From NCBI RefSeq assembly GCF_000725345.1, contig NZ_CP008852.1, forward strand, positions 2,571,693 through 2,635,692: a stretch of DNA of 64,000 nt. Direction: 5' to 3'. This document shows, in pieces, positions 1 to 9,284 of this stretch (the first letter of the stretch is position 1; each line of letters starts with the position of its first letter). The notes beneath the pieces were generated by a model, which was given only the letters and a program-made list of their open reading frames with translations, was not told the origin of the DNA and did not search any database. This DNA is from Pelosinus sp. UFO1. Lineage in GTDB: Bacteria; Bacillota; Negativicutes; DSM-13327. A program made the position numbers and the translations under genes.

Positions 1-107
1 CCGCCCAAACGGCCCGATACACCATGTTTGATAGATAATTTATTAAAATGAGTAAATGTTCCATACCACAATCCATTACTCCCATAATTTAAAGTAAATT
101 TTTCCAT
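1..107 (-). CDS. pgeF: Polyphenol oxidase / peptidoglycan editing factor family (YlmD, YfiH), N-terminal fragment
   Basis: Only the first 35 codons are inside the window; the gene continues past the left edge. The visible N-terminus has the pattern NGLWYGTFTHF followed by HGVSGRLGG, which resembles the HGVSTRxGG motif that opens YfiH/YlmD proteins (multicopper-oxidoreductase fold, acting on purine nucleosides or editing peptidoglycan precursors). Context supports the call, since ylmD normally lies a few genes downstream of sigE-sigG-ylmC in Firmicutes. The ATG start follows a GGTGGTGG ribosome-binding stretch. It lies 18 bp downstream of the radical SAM gene, so it is probably cotranscribed with it. 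Confidence 0.6.
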   Translation of the reverse strand, partial: MEKFTLNYGSNGLWYGTFTHFNKLSIKHGVSGRLG

Positions 108-125
108 CGTACCACCACCCTCTCG

Positions 126-1865
126 TTATTCATTCTTACATACGCCACAACGTGTACATCCTGTAACACATGGAGCAGTAAACTTCTCTAATTCAGCCTC
201 TTTCAATTCTTGCGCTAAGTAAGATGAATCTAATCCCATATCTAATTGTTGCCAGGGTAATATCTCATTCTGTTGATCTCGCTGCCTATATAAATAGTGT
301 TCTTCTGAAAGAAAGTTCGCCTTCATTGCCTGTTTAAACCCCTTACTACCACCCCTTCTATGGGCTTCTAGTAAGGCTACAGCCAGGCGACGATCCCCTC
401 TAGCTAATATAGCTTGAATATAAGCCTCTTTTGGTGACTCAACCAAAACTTCAATACCTTTTCTCTGGCGTAAACTAGAATTAATAAACTTCAGTCTTGC
501 CTCGATCATTGAAACCTGAGCCATCGGCATCCATTGGAAAGGCGTAAAGGGCTTAGGAATAAACGGGTTAACGCTGAGTGTTAATTTCCCTTTACTACCT
601 AGTGACTCCATATATTTTTTTATATTTTCAGCCATAATAACAATCTCTTCAATATCCTGTTGTTCTTCTGAAGGCAGCCCAATCATAATATACAAGCGAA
701 TGTGAGGAATACCTGCTTTGATGGACATATTGATCGCATTAAATAAATGTTCATCACTAATCGTTTTATTGATAATACGACGTAAACGAATACTTGCTGC
801 CTCGGGGGCCAGGGTAGTCGTCTTATGCTTACTCACAGCTAACCCATGAATTAAACCCTCTGTAAGGGAGTCTGCCCTCAAAGAGGCCACAGACATATTC
901 ATTCCTTGCGCTAAAATCAAATTGCACAACTCATCAATCTCAGGGTAATCAGAAATAGCTGCGCCCATCAAGCCCACTTTATTACGAAACTTTTTTGCCT
1001 CTAAAATTGCTGTTTTCAATTTTTCCAAGGATCTGACACGAGGATTACGATAACAATATCCTGCCATGCAAAAGCGGCAATGCCGCCCGCAGCCACGAGC
1101 TACTTCAATTAAAAACATATCTCTAAACTCAGTATCAGGAGTTACAATGACCGTTTGTGCCTCATACTTATCTAAGTCCTGAATCCAGCGTCGCCCGACC
1201 TGATTCGGTATCCCCTCGGAATGTATAACCTTTTCAATTGTTCCATCTTCTTTGTATTTTACCTGATAAAAACAGGGTACATAAACACCAGAAAGTTGTG
1301 CCATTTGGAACAAAATTTCCTGCCGCGAGAGCCCGCGCCCCTTTGCATTGTAATAGGTATCGAGAATCTCATGAATTACCTCTTCCCCTTCACCAATGAT
1401 GCAAATATCTATGAAATCAGCTAATGGTTCCGGATTAAAGGTAGCACATGGTCCTCCGACTATAATAAAAGGATCTCTCTCACTACGGTCAGCAGCTAAT
1501 AAAGGTATCTTCCCTAGGGTTAAGATTTGCAAGAAATTAAAATAGTCCATTTCAAAGGTTAAGGAAAAGCCAATTAGAGGGAATTCATATAGCGGCCGCT
1601 GTGTTTCAACTGTCATTAAGGGTGTATTGGTACGAACATATTCTGGTTCTGTTTTTTTATCAGGTAAAAATAAGCGTTCACATGCTGTGTCGCCTCTTGA
1701 GTTAATTTGCTGGTAAATAATTTGAAACCCTAAATTAGACATACCTACATGGTACGTATTAGGATATACTAGCGCAAAACTCTGCTTCGATCCAGGAGCA
1801 AAAACCATTGCTCCCTGTTCCTCAGCTAAGGTTTTTTGTAGTTTTTCTTTTAAAAGCCATGTCAA
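126..1865 (-). CDS. Radical SAM protein of the TIGR03960 type
   Basis: The protein is about 579 aa. A cobalamin-binding-like N-terminal region (residues about 30-170, with GGPCATFNPEP) precedes a radical SAM core with cysteines near 259, 263 and 266 (CGRHCRFC, a CX3CX2C cluster for a 4Fe-4S centre). The tail has a cysteine cluster, CVTGCTRCGVC. Members of this family usually sit beside a DUF2344 gene and RNase G; here the neighbours are nrdD and pgeF. The substrate is not known. I prefer the TTG start at 1865 because GGAG lies 8 nt upstream; a GTG at 1874 overlaps that site. Confidence 0.85.
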   Translation of the reverse strand: MTWLLKEKLQKTLAEEQGAMVFAPGSKQSFALVYPNTYHVGMSNLGFQIIYQQINSRGDTACERLFLPDKKTEPEYVRTNTPLMTVETQRPLYEFPLIGFSLTFEMDYFNFLQILTLGKIPLLAADRSERDPFIIVGGPCATFNPEPLADFIDICIIGEGEEVIHEILDTYYNAKGRGLSRQEILFQMAQLSGVYVPCFYQVKYKEDGTIEKVIHSEGIPNQVGRRWIQDLDKYEAQTVIVTPDTEFRDMFLIEVARGCGRHCRFCMAGYCYRNPRVRSLEKLKTAILEAKKFRNKVGLMGAAISDYPEIDELCNLILAQGMNMSVASLRADSLTEGLIHGLAVSKHKTTTLAPEAASIRLRRIINKTISDEHLFNAINMSIKAGIPHIRLYIMIGLPSEEQQDIEEIVIMAENIKKYMESLGSKGKLTLSVNPFIPKPFTPFQWMPMAQVSMIEARLKFINSSLRQRKGIEVLVESPKEAYIQAILARGDRRLAVALLEAHRRGGSKGFKQAMKANFLSEEHYLYRQRDQQNEILPWQQLDMGLDSSYLAQELKEAELEKFTAPCVTGCTRCGVCKNE

Positions 1866-1949
1866 TATGATCACTCCATTTAAAACGCTCTATACTTCTA
1901 GACAATATTGATTCTTAATCAAATAAATTACAAATTAAAATCCATTTTT

Positions 1950-3956
1950 TTACAAATGCGCTACACGTTGCTCCAACTCTTCATGTTTTGCATCATTAAA
2001 GCGGTCAATCGTACTTAAATATCCAGTAATCCGCCTAACTCGCTTAATCTCCGACGCGGCGCACACAGGACAAACGTCCTTATCAATCACGCCAAGAAAG
2101 CCACACTTTTCGCAAAAGTCAACAGGGAAGTTAATGCCTGCATAACCCATATCCGATTGTTGCATATAACGAATAATCTCTTCTACCGCATCAAGGTTAT
2201 TAATTGGTGGGGCTGCAAATTCAACATAGCTAATATGGCCTGCATTGGTATACTTATGATAAATGGCTTCTAACTTAATTTTATCATGTACACTAACGGA
2301 ATAATTCACGGGAAGATGAAAAGAATTGGTATAATACTCTTTATCCGTCACGCCAGGAATTAAGCCATACTCATGGCAATCCATTTTCACAAAACGTCCT
2401 GCAAGTCCTTCTGCTGGCGTAGCTAATAAGGTGAAATTAAGTTTAAATTTATCCGTAGCTCTATCTACCTTATTCCGCATAAAGGCTACAATTTCTTCGC
2501 CTAAAATTTGAGATTCTTCTGCTTCACCATGATGATTGCCAGTCAAAGCAATAAGTGTTTCAGCTAAACCAATAAAACCAACTGACAATGTGCCATTTTT
2601 TATCACTTCGGCGATAGTGTCGTTTGGCTTTAGTTTATCTGAATCCAGGTATAGCCCCTGTCCCATTAAAAATGGCATATCCTTTACCTTCAGTTTAGCC
2701 TGCACTTGATAACGGTGTAATAATTGCTCACAAGTTAAATCTATAAGATCTGATAAACTCTGATAAAATTTCATTAAATTTCGTTCGGCTTTAATCGCTA
2801 ATCTAGGCAAATTTATCGTTGTAAAGCTAAGATTTCCTCGCCCATCCGTTACTTCTGGGCCACATACATTGGACATTACTCTCGTACGGCATCCCATATA
2901 ACCAACCTGATCGCCATAGGGCTTATTAAATGACGCATCCATAAAACTAAAAGTAGGATTCAGCCTTTGGGAGGCCACTCGAATTGCTAATTTAAATAAA
3001 TCATAATTAGGGTTACCTTTACGCAGGTTAACCCCTTCTTTCACCCTAAAAATAATATTAGGGAAAATAGGATTTTCACCATGTCCTAATCCCCTCTCAT
3101 AAGCAAGCAAAAGATGTTTTGTTACCATACGCCCAGCGGATGTAATATCTCCACCCACATTAATACTCGAAAAAGGAACTTGCGCTCCGGCTCTACTATG
3201 CATGGAGTTTAGATTATAAATAAAAGCCTCCATAGCCTGATATACTTCCTCTTCCTTGCATCCATCCATAAATGGGGCCATATCACGATCAAAAAAGGCA
3301 AAGGATTGACCACCATGCATATCATTTTGTGAACTTTGCAAAATAATGGCGGCTAAAGCTGCTGCTGATGTTGGCCGTTTTGGCGGACGAATAAAACCGT
3401 GCCCATTATTAAAGCCATTCTTTAATAATTTTCCAAGAGGGATTTGCACACAAGTTAGTGTTTTTCCATAAAAGTCCAAGTCATGTATATGAATATCCCC
3501 TTTGATATGGGATGACGCTATATGTTCAGGAATAAGGCGATTCAAATAATAGGCTTTACTAGCAGCACTAGCAATTTGTAGCATTTTCGCTGAAGGCGAG
3601 TTTGATATATTCGCATTCTCCCGATTGGTTTCTACCAATATTTCCGCAACCGCATCCATCAAGTAAGACTGGCCATCTCGCATACGAGTTCGCTTATCTC
3701 TATACAAAATATATGCTTTCGCAGTTTTAGCATGTCCCTTTTCAATCAGTATTTTTTCAACAGCATCTTGGACCTCTTCTACACCAAAAGTCCCAGCACT
3801 ATATTCCTGTTTTAAGAAACGTAAAACATCCAATGTTAATTCCATTGCTAATTGTTTATCTGCTCCACCAACTGCTTTAGCTGCTTTAAAAATTGCTTCT
3901 GTAATTTTATTTTCGTCAAATACAACCTCACGTCCATCTCGTTTCTTGATTTTCAT
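1950..3956 (-). CDS. nrdD: Anaerobic ribonucleoside-triphosphate reductase
   Basis: This 668-aa protein reduces ribonucleoside triphosphates to deoxy forms under anoxia using a glycyl radical. It begins with an ATP-cone allosteric domain (KRDGREVVFDENKI, residues 1-95). It ends with a zinc site of two CxxC pairs (C615/C618 and C629/C632) and the glycyl-radical loop RRITGYL, with the radical glycine near 645. Length is normal for the family. It follows nrdR with a 38-bp gap, so both are probably in one transcript. The activase NrdG is not in this window. Confidence 0.95.
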   Translation of the reverse strand: MKIKKRDGREVVFDENKITEAIFKAAKAVGGADKQLAMELTLDVLRFLKQEYSAGTFGVEEVQDAVEKILIEKGHAKTAKAYILYRDKRTRMRDGQSYLMDAVAEILVETNRENANISNSPSAKMLQIASAASKAYYLNRLIPEHIASSHIKGDIHIHDLDFYGKTLTCVQIPLGKLLKNGFNNGHGFIRPPKRPTSAAALAAIILQSSQNDMHGGQSFAFFDRDMAPFMDGCKEEEVYQAMEAFIYNLNSMHSRAGAQVPFSSINVGGDITSAGRMVTKHLLLAYERGLGHGENPIFPNIIFRVKEGVNLRKGNPNYDLFKLAIRVASQRLNPTFSFMDASFNKPYGDQVGYMGCRTRVMSNVCGPEVTDGRGNLSFTTINLPRLAIKAERNLMKFYQSLSDLIDLTCEQLLHRYQVQAKLKVKDMPFLMGQGLYLDSDKLKPNDTIAEVIKNGTLSVGFIGLAETLIALTGNHHGEAEESQILGEEIVAFMRNKVDRATDKFKLNFTLLATPAEGLAGRFVKMDCHEYGLIPGVTDKEYYTNSFHLPVNYSVSVHDKIKLEAIYHKYTNAGHISYVEFAAPPINNLDAVEEIIRYMQQSDMGYAGINFPVDFCEKCGFLGVIDKDVCPVCAASEIKRVRRITGYLSTIDRFNDAKHEELEQRVAHL

Positions 3957-3994
3957 AACTACACCATATCCTCACTTTTAGAGTTTTAACTTGC

Positions 3995-4453
3995 CTATTC
4001 CTTATTCTTCATTAATAATTTTAATTCATCCATAAAATTATTAACATCTGTAAACTGACGATAGACGGAAACGAACCGCACATAGGCCACTTGATCCAAT
4101 TCCTTTAGCCGTCTCATTACCATTTCACCAATCTGACCAGTCGATATTTCCCGCTCCATCGTATTACGAATATCCCGTTCTACCATTTCTCCAACCTCTT
4201 CAATCTTGCCAATGGGAATATCTCTCTTTTCACAGGCTCTTATAATTCCAGTTAATAATTTATTTTGTTCAAATATTACACGGCGTCCGTCTTTTTTCAC
4301 TACGATTAAAGGTGATTGTTCTACCATTTCATAGGTAGTAAAACGACGCATACATTCTAAACACTCACGTCTACGTCGAATTGAATTTCCTTCTTCTGCC
4401 CCTCGTGAATCAATAACTCTACTTTCTATACAACCGCAAAATGGACAACGCAT
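3995..4453 (-). CDS. nrdR: Transcriptional repressor NrdR
   Basis: At 152 aa this is the usual NrdR length. It has an N-terminal zinc ribbon (C3, C6, C31, C34), an arginine-rich stretch between the pairs, and an ATP-cone domain starting near residue 48 (IVVKKDGRRVIFEQNK) that matches the one in NrdD downstream. NrdR senses ATP/dATP and represses ribonucleotide reductase genes. The start has AAGGGGGA four bases upstream. I did not find a convincing NrdR box pair in the 290 bp upstream, so autoregulation is not shown here. Confidence 0.95.
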   Translation of the reverse strand: MRCPFCGCIESRVIDSRGAEEGNSIRRRRECLECMRRFTTYEMVEQSPLIVVKKDGRRVIFEQNKLLTGIIRACEKRDIPIGKIEEVGEMVERDIRNTMEREISTGQIGEMVMRRLKELDQVAYVRFVSVYRQFTDVNNFMDELKLLMKNKE

Positions 4454-4669
4454 AATGTCCCCCTTCCAGATCTATTAACATATTGCTCCCATCAAGATGG
4501 TTCTATACTTAACCACCAATTTTAAAGGATCAACAAGCCTTTTTCACTTATGAATCTTTAACTATTTTGTTTTACTAGATGTTGTGTTTTAATATTTACT
4601 TTACGCCATATCTTGTGCTTCTCCTGCTAAATTTATTATTATTTTTATTTAATCATAATAAAAAAAATG

Positions 4670-4705
4670 AAACGATTGCTACTTTTAAAGAATTTGCAAT
4701 CGTTT
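4670..4705. terminator. Bidirectional hairpin terminator downstream of ylmC
   Basis: A perfect 10-bp stem (AAACGATTGC / GCAATCGTTT) with a 16-nt loop is flanked by T-rich DNA on the plus side and A-rich DNA on the other side. It can end minus-strand transcripts leaving ylmC and separates ylmC from nrdR-nrdD. Confidence 0.8.
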
Positions 4706-4745
4706 TATATTTTTTTATATGTAAATACGACTATTCTTCAACTTT

Positions 4746-5021
4746 TTACTTATCCAGATGCTTCATATCAGCAAAAGCTGTGGTTTCAACTAAAATAACA
4801 TCAAACCCTATTTTATTAATTTTATCCCAAGGAATTACAATGTCTTCACTACGACCAAATAACCCTAAGAATCTACCATTTCCTGGCACCACAATCGCTG
4901 TTAGCTTACCGCTTTCCACATCGATTTCGATATCTGTGATCGCTCCCATTCTTTTACCATCAACAATGTTGATTACTTCTTTAAGCTTAAGATCTGATAC
5001 ACAATTGGTAATACCTTTCAC
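4746..5021 (-). CDS. ylmC: YlmC/YmxH-type PRC-barrel sporulation-associated protein
   Basis: The protein is about 91 aa and consists of one PRC-barrel domain: LKLKEVINIVDGKRMGAITDIEID, then a GRFLGLFGRSEDIVIPWDKI strand pattern. Family members follow sigG in spore formers, which fits this locus. Function is unknown; PRC barrels usually bind RNA or protein partners. The GTG at 5021 is preferred because a GGGGGGTGG site ends 5 nt upstream. An ATG at 5042 would put that site inside the coding region. Confidence 0.85.
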   Translation of the reverse strand: MKGITNCVSDLKLKEVINIVDGKRMGAITDIEIDVESGKLTAIVVPGNGRFLGLFGRSEDIVIPWDKINKIGFDVILVETTAFADMKHLDK

Positions 5022-5100
5022 AACATCCACCCCCCAATACATTCTATGAGGGACAAGAATATTTATGATATATCCGTAGAACGTGAATATCGCTATCCAT

Positions 5101-5277
5101 TCATGGTTCTTTTTTAGATTTTTCTACATATGCTAGACACTCATGACCCGAAGCCCTCCTGACAACATCAGCAGGCGATGATGAACTTTTAATCCCCATT
5201 GCCTTGCACCCAAAAGGGAAGTTCTTATCCCAAGTAGTATAAAGATAAATACAGTTACGGCATAAGGGTCTTTCCAT
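5101..5277 (-). CDS. Small conserved cysteine-containing protein
   Basis: A 58-aa protein with the pattern CRNCIYLYTTWDKNFPFGCKAMGIKS and a later HECLAY. I recognise this as a small widespread Firmicute family of unknown function, with four cysteines that could bind a metal. The ATG at 5277 has GAGGTGG 7 nt upstream; an in-frame ATG at 5283 is too close to that site. It stands alone in a minus-strand series of small genes. Confidence 0.7.
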   Translation of the reverse strand: MERPLCRNCIYLYTTWDKNFPFGCKAMGIKSSSSPADVVRRASGHECLAYVEKSKKEP

Positions 5278-5389
5278 TATCATTTCCACCTCTAAAATAA
5301 GTAAACCACCAAAGTACAATAACCTTCAATACAATGCCCTTTGTACTGCGTTACTGTACCCTTGTGGTTTGCAATCTAAGTAATTATTT

Positions 5390-5620
5390 TTACGCTTTAT
5401 AGTCAATAGTTACCCCGATGGTCCCAGCACTGTGGCTAGCATGATTTGATGATTTTTCTTTCTCTTCCTCAGCTTGTTGATTTTCTTGTTGGGGTTGATG
5501 TTTTTTCTTAGGGTCTGGCATATATTCAGGTCTCTTGAATAAACGTATGCGTCCTATAGGCTTAACTCGTAATGTTTTCTCAATTCCTTCGATTGGCAAA
5601 ATACCTCGATCTCTTTCCAA
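5390..5620 (-). CDS. Small hydrophilic protein, function unknown
   Basis: A 76-aa protein with a TTG start 8 nt after GAGGTG. The N-terminal half is basic (KTLRVKPIGRIRLFKRPEY). The C-terminal half is low-complexity, rich in Gln, Glu and Lys, and ends in AGTIGVTIDYKA. I do not recognise the family. No membrane segment or signal peptide is visible. Its good ribosome-binding site supports expression. Confidence 0.5.
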   Translation of the reverse strand: MERDRGILPIEGIEKTLRVKPIGRIRLFKRPEYMPDPKKKHQPQQENQQAEEEKEKSSNHASHSAGTIGVTIDYKA

Positions 5621-5691
5621 AACATCATCACCTCTTTAAACCCTTTAATTTATTTAAACATGCTTCTTTATACCTGTCAATCATTTAAGTC

Positions 5692-5928
5692 TTACAGTTT
5701 ATTATTTATAAGATTAGGATCAAAAAGTGGCATTTTATCCGTTTGAATCAGCGCATTAACAATTTCTTGTTCAAAGATTGATAATGCGGTCATTTCAACA
5801 CGCTCAACATATTCAATAAAGGTACAGGACCCTTTTGTTATGGCTTGATAAAGTCCATTTTTTTTATCCTTTCTTTCCATCACGAAACCACGAAATAACC
5901 CTTGACACTTTTTCCTTTCATATGTCAT
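5692..5928 (-). CDS. Small protein, function unknown
   Basis: A 78-aa protein with a clear GAGGTG site 5 nt before the ATG. It has two cysteines and a predicted helical middle (FIEYVERVEMTALSIFEQEIVNALIQ). I do not recognise a domain. It lies between the porin gene and two other small unknown genes, all on the minus strand with separate ribosome-binding sites. Confidence 0.5.
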   Translation of the reverse strand: MTYERKKCQGLFRGFVMERKDKKNGLYQAITKGSCTFIEYVERVEMTALSIFEQEIVNALIQTDKMPLFDPNLINNKL

Positions 5929-6041
5929 ATCATCACCTCATAGTAACCTATGAAAAAACAACTTTTAATAGCACTATAGATAGTAAATAAGGTTTAAACT
6001 ATCCTTTTATGTAATACCAGTAAACAGTAAATATGAAAAGA

Positions 6042-6063
6042 ACACGAACTCACATGTTCGTGT
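6042..6063 (-). terminator. Terminator of the porin gene
   Basis: An 8-bp inverted repeat (ACACGAAC / GTTCGTGT) lies 15 bp past the porin stop. On the minus strand it is followed by TTCTTTTC. Confidence 0.75.
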
Positions 6064-6077
6064 CTTTCTCAAAAAAG

Positions 6078-7016
6078 TTAAAATTTATACGCAACAGTTG
6101 CACGGAAAGAAGTGTTATCTTTCGCTATTGATTCAGTTGCAATATTACTTCTATATAATAAGTTCAATGAGGTTGTTTTATCAAAGGTGTGGTTATAAAT
6201 ATAATAAGCACCTTTTTGACCATTATCCCAATCAGTAGCAATATTGGATTTACTGCCAGTATTATGAGAATACGCAGATAATGTATTTTTACTGTCGAAT
6301 GCATAACTTACCCCTAGAACAAGGGCGTCATTGTTGGTATCAGCATCTGATCTAAGATAATCAGCTACAAAATTAGCTTTACCAGTAGCATATTGCACAT
6401 CGGTACCCCAATAAGTTTTATCACTGCCAGCATTAGGATTAGACTTAGCAATGGTACCTCCTACAGTCCATTTTTTTGCTGGACTATAAGAACCATGAAG
6501 GGAATAAACTTTGTCTTTAGTAGTTTGATCACTTTTACCAGCAACGAATTGTAATGAAGTCACACCCGATTTTCCATCTACAACTAAACCATCAAGGAAA
6601 GACATATTCTCCCCAATATATGACTCACTGCTATAGAGCAGAGCAGTTGGCGTAATTGATACACCTTGACGTCCTAATTTATATTTAAAATCTTTACCTT
6701 TGAAGATTATGCCATATTGATCAAGAGTAACTAAACCGTTATTGCCATATTTATTTTGATCAAAATCTGCACCAATTTTGTCGCCACTCAAACTTTGAGC
6801 CGCAAAGCGAGCAAATAAGTCTACATTCTTATCTAAAGCAGTTTTAGCATTCAAGCGAAAACTAAATATTCCACCTTGAGTATCGGCCACAGTGTCTTTG
6901 GTATTTGAGCGATACTGGGTTTTAATTTGACTATCGAATTCGACAGGTGCGGCAAAGACAGCACCCGCGGTTAGAGCCATAGCGGCAGCAAGAGCAGTTG
7001 TTATTATCTTTTTCAT
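6078..7016 (-). CDS. Outer-membrane porin-like beta-barrel protein
   Basis: A 312-aa protein with a classic signal peptide (KK, a hydrophobic alanine-rich core, and a VFA-A cleavage pattern near residue 22). The rest alternates short amphipathic strands, many starting or ending in aromatic residues, and ends in AYKF. A terminal phenylalanine is the usual BAM-recognition signal of outer-membrane barrels. It therefore implies a diderm cell, one basis for placing the host in Negativicutes. The substrate is unknown. It has its own long upstream region and a terminator, so it is probably a single-gene transcript. Confidence 0.85.
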   Translation of the reverse strand: MKKIITTALAAAMALTAGAVFAAPVEFDSQIKTQYRSNTKDTVADTQGGIFSFRLNAKTALDKNVDLFARFAAQSLSGDKIGADFDQNKYGNNGLVTLDQYGIIFKGKDFKYKLGRQGVSITPTALLYSSESYIGENMSFLDGLVVDGKSGVTSLQFVAGKSDQTTKDKVYSLHGSYSPAKKWTVGGTIAKSNPNAGSDKTYWGTDVQYATGKANFVADYLRSDADTNNDALVLGVSYAFDSKNTLSAYSHNTGSKSNIATDWDNGQKGAYYIYNHTFDKTTSLNLLYRSNIATESIAKDNTSFRATVAYKF

Positions 7017-7415
7017 TTTAATTCCTCCGACGTTACTTATTCTTCCCCATGGCTCTTGGTACTGCAGATCTCCAGATTTATTTGGCCCCGCCCACCAGCC
7101 TATCTTGCAACTACTTCCTAATGTTTATTGATCCTCACCTCCATATCACATAGGAACATTACAAAAAATTAGGTTTTACATTGCATTCTACATATAAATA
7201 TCAAATTCCTTCTTATCTAAATACATTTGTATTTTTAAATAGTACATTTTCCATTTTTATCTAAAAAAGCAAATTAAATTATCATAAAAGTACTTTCAGG
7301 AAACCATAAAATAGATTTAATCTAGCATTCGACTAGGTATAAAAGAACATGATATAATAAACGTAATCCAATTTTTTTCTGCCGAATTAACAATTACAAA
7401 AAGGAGGGACATTAC
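7017..7415. other. Non-coding region upstream of the porin and of a divergent small ORF
   Basis: This 399-bp stretch has no convincing gene. The porin ribosome-binding site (GGAGGAATT) is at its left edge. The part at 7040-7110, read on the minus strand, is GC-richer than its surroundings and can form local stems, so it may be a structured 5' leader. On the plus strand a TATAAT at 7353-7358 precedes the small ORF that begins at 7416; its -35 is weak. Confidence 0.4.
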
Positions 7416-7553
7416 TTGAACTTACTAGCTCAACTACTTGAGAAAAAGAAAAAGGCAAATGAGAATAATAAGTCTTTTTTGAAAGCTGCAAAAGGCAAAG
7501 CCGGCAATACCAGCCACCAAATTCCTATGAGAAAAACTGGCAGAGGTAAATAA
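7416..7553 (+). CDS. Small basic peptide, 45 aa
   Basis: A TTG-initiated ORF follows a near-perfect AAGGAGGG site with a 7-nt gap. The peptide is lysine- and asparagine-rich (KKKKANENNK, then GKAGNTSHQIPMRKTGRGK) and has no membrane segment. A -10 hexamer upstream and a terminator at 7579-7602 give it a complete transcription unit. I do not recognise it. The strong translation signal makes it more likely than a chance ORF. Confidence 0.55.
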   Translation: MNLLAQLLEKKKKANENNKSFLKAAKGKAGNTSHQIPMRKTGRGK

Positions 7554-7578
7554 TCCTCAATATAAAAACAGATCCTAA

Positions 7579-7602
7579 ATGACAGAACATATGCTCTGTC
7601 AT
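7579..7602 (+). terminator. Terminator after the 45-aa ORF
   Basis: The perfect 8-bp repeat ATGACAGA / TCTGTCAT is followed by TTTTATTTT on the plus strand. Confidence 0.8.
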
Positions 7603-7666
7603 TTTTATTTTGCCCTCACATAAAATCATACTATGAATATATTGTCTATCTTTTATGGAGGATAAT

Positions 7667-9138
7667 ATGAATGCACTATATGTGAGAGTCTCAACAGATG
7701 ACCAGGCCCTTAAGGGCTATTCACTAGACGACCAAATCGAGGCATGTCGCAAACATTTATTAGCACTTGGCTCTACCAACGTAGAAGAATATATTGACAA
7801 TGGCTACAGTGGCGAATTCTTAGAACGTCCAGGCCTTGAAAGGCTACGGGAAGATCTGCAAAAAGGCATAATTAAAACAGTAGCTATTTATGATCCTGAC
7901 CGTCTTTCCCGCAATCTTACCAATCAATTGATCATTGCTGCAGAAATAGAGAAAGCTGGTGCAACTATTACTTTTGTAACGGGTGACTATGACTCCTCCC
8001 CTGAAGGCCATTTATTTTTCAGCATGAAGGGTGCCATATCTGCCTATGAAAAAGCAAAAATACGTGAACGCACCTCTCGTGGCCGGCGAGCAAAAGCAAA
8101 TAAAGGAAAAATCGTCTTTAATGCTCACCCTTTTGGTTATGACTGGGATAAAAAAAATAGCATGTATATGATTAATGAAGAAGCAGCTAGAACCATACGC
8201 TTGATTTATGATTTATGCATTAATCACGGATTTGGGTCTAGAAAAATTGCCTTAGAATTATTGCACCTCGGTGTTGTTGGCATTAACGGACGCCCACTCT
8301 CAACCTGTACTGTCTCACGTATACTCACCAAAGAAATGTACCATGGACAACACCATCTATTTAAACAAAAAACCAGTAAAACTGGCCAAAATACACGTGA
8401 AATAAAAACCAATCCTCAGGAGTTATGGATTCCCGTCAATATACCAGCTATAGTAACCAGAGAAATATGGGAAGCGGCCAAATGCAAATACAAAAAAATA
8501 AAAAATTAGCAAAACGTAATAATAAGCACCGTTACCTGCTGCGAGGATTATTATATTGTGCCCTCTGCGGACGCTCCATGACGGCCTATGCTCGCACTTC
8601 TAAACGTAAAACAGGTGACGATGTAATCTATTATTATTATTCCTGCATTTCGAAAGAGTCAAGCTCCTATGCACTTAATGGTACTCCCTGCACATGCCGT
8701 AGAATTCCCGTGGATGATTTGGATTCTGCCGTTTGGGAATTTATTATTTCTATCGCCAAAAATAATAGTCAGTTAAAAGATTACTTATATTCCAAAAATA
8801 ACCTCACTTACTCAAAAGAAATTAGCTACTTAAATAACCTCCAATTAGAACTTAAGAAAAAACAGATGAATACTATGCGCTGGTATCATGAAAACACAAT
8901 CGACTACGAAACAGCAGAAAAGGCATTAAAGAATATTAACTCAGAATTAGAGACTATTCATACCACCCTTTCTGAATTAACAATATCTCAAGAAAAAGAA
9001 AACCAGCTGGTTCTATCACCAGCTGATTTTTTAAAAGCCAAAACCTTTAAAGAAAAACGGAATGTACTCACGAAACTTCCCTATCGCGTCTATGCGGCGC
9101 GGCAAGAGGAACATTTTGAGTTCTTTTTTGAAAGATAA
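7667..9138 (+). pseudogene. Large serine recombinase, frameshifted
   Basis: Two overlapping frames encode one serine recombinase. The first (7667-8509) holds the catalytic domain (YVRVSTDDQ with the nucleophile serine) and the recombinase domain. The second, entered near 8490-8506, holds the zinc-ribbon region (CALCGRSM) and coiled coil. The break is at adjacent A7 and A6 tracts, so one lost A explains it; adding one base restores KKNKKLAKRNNKH. It could be a true pseudogene, a homopolymer sequencing error, or less likely programmed slippage. It is clearly homologous to the prophage integrase at 56403-57815. It is convergent with spoIIR, as the integrase is with sigE. ATG at 7667 follows TGGAGG. 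Confidence 0.85.
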
Positions 9139-9211
9139 TTTGCCGTCTCTTTATATTGTCATTTGTGTATCTGATACGTTAAGATCTGACGTCTTTAACA
9201 TATTTTTGCCT

Positions 9212-9271
9212 CCTAGCACAACTCTGCTTGTTCCATATATTATATGAGAACAGTGAATAAATGTGCTAAGG
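9212..9271. repeat. 60-bp imperfect dyad between recombinase and spoIIR
   Basis: Arms read inward as CCTAGCACA...TGTTCCATATA and, from the other side, CCTTAGCACA...TGTTCTCATATA, meeting near 9240. No T-run follows, so it is not an ordinary terminator. A 50-60 bp dyad beside a serine recombinase gene is the expected shape of an attachment site, which makes it a candidate att remnant. Confidence 0.45.
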
Positions 9272-9284
9272 AGTAATAAACTCT

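Noticed and set aside
4579-5049. A 156-aa plus-strand ORF opposite ylmC
   Set aside because: It is the shadow of ylmC, has no ribosome-binding site and crosses the bidirectional terminator at 4670-4705.
7575-7602. LexA-like box (AGAACATATGCTCTG)
   Set aside because: It is the loop and stem of a perfect hairpin terminator following the 45-aa ORF and no gene starts at the right distance.
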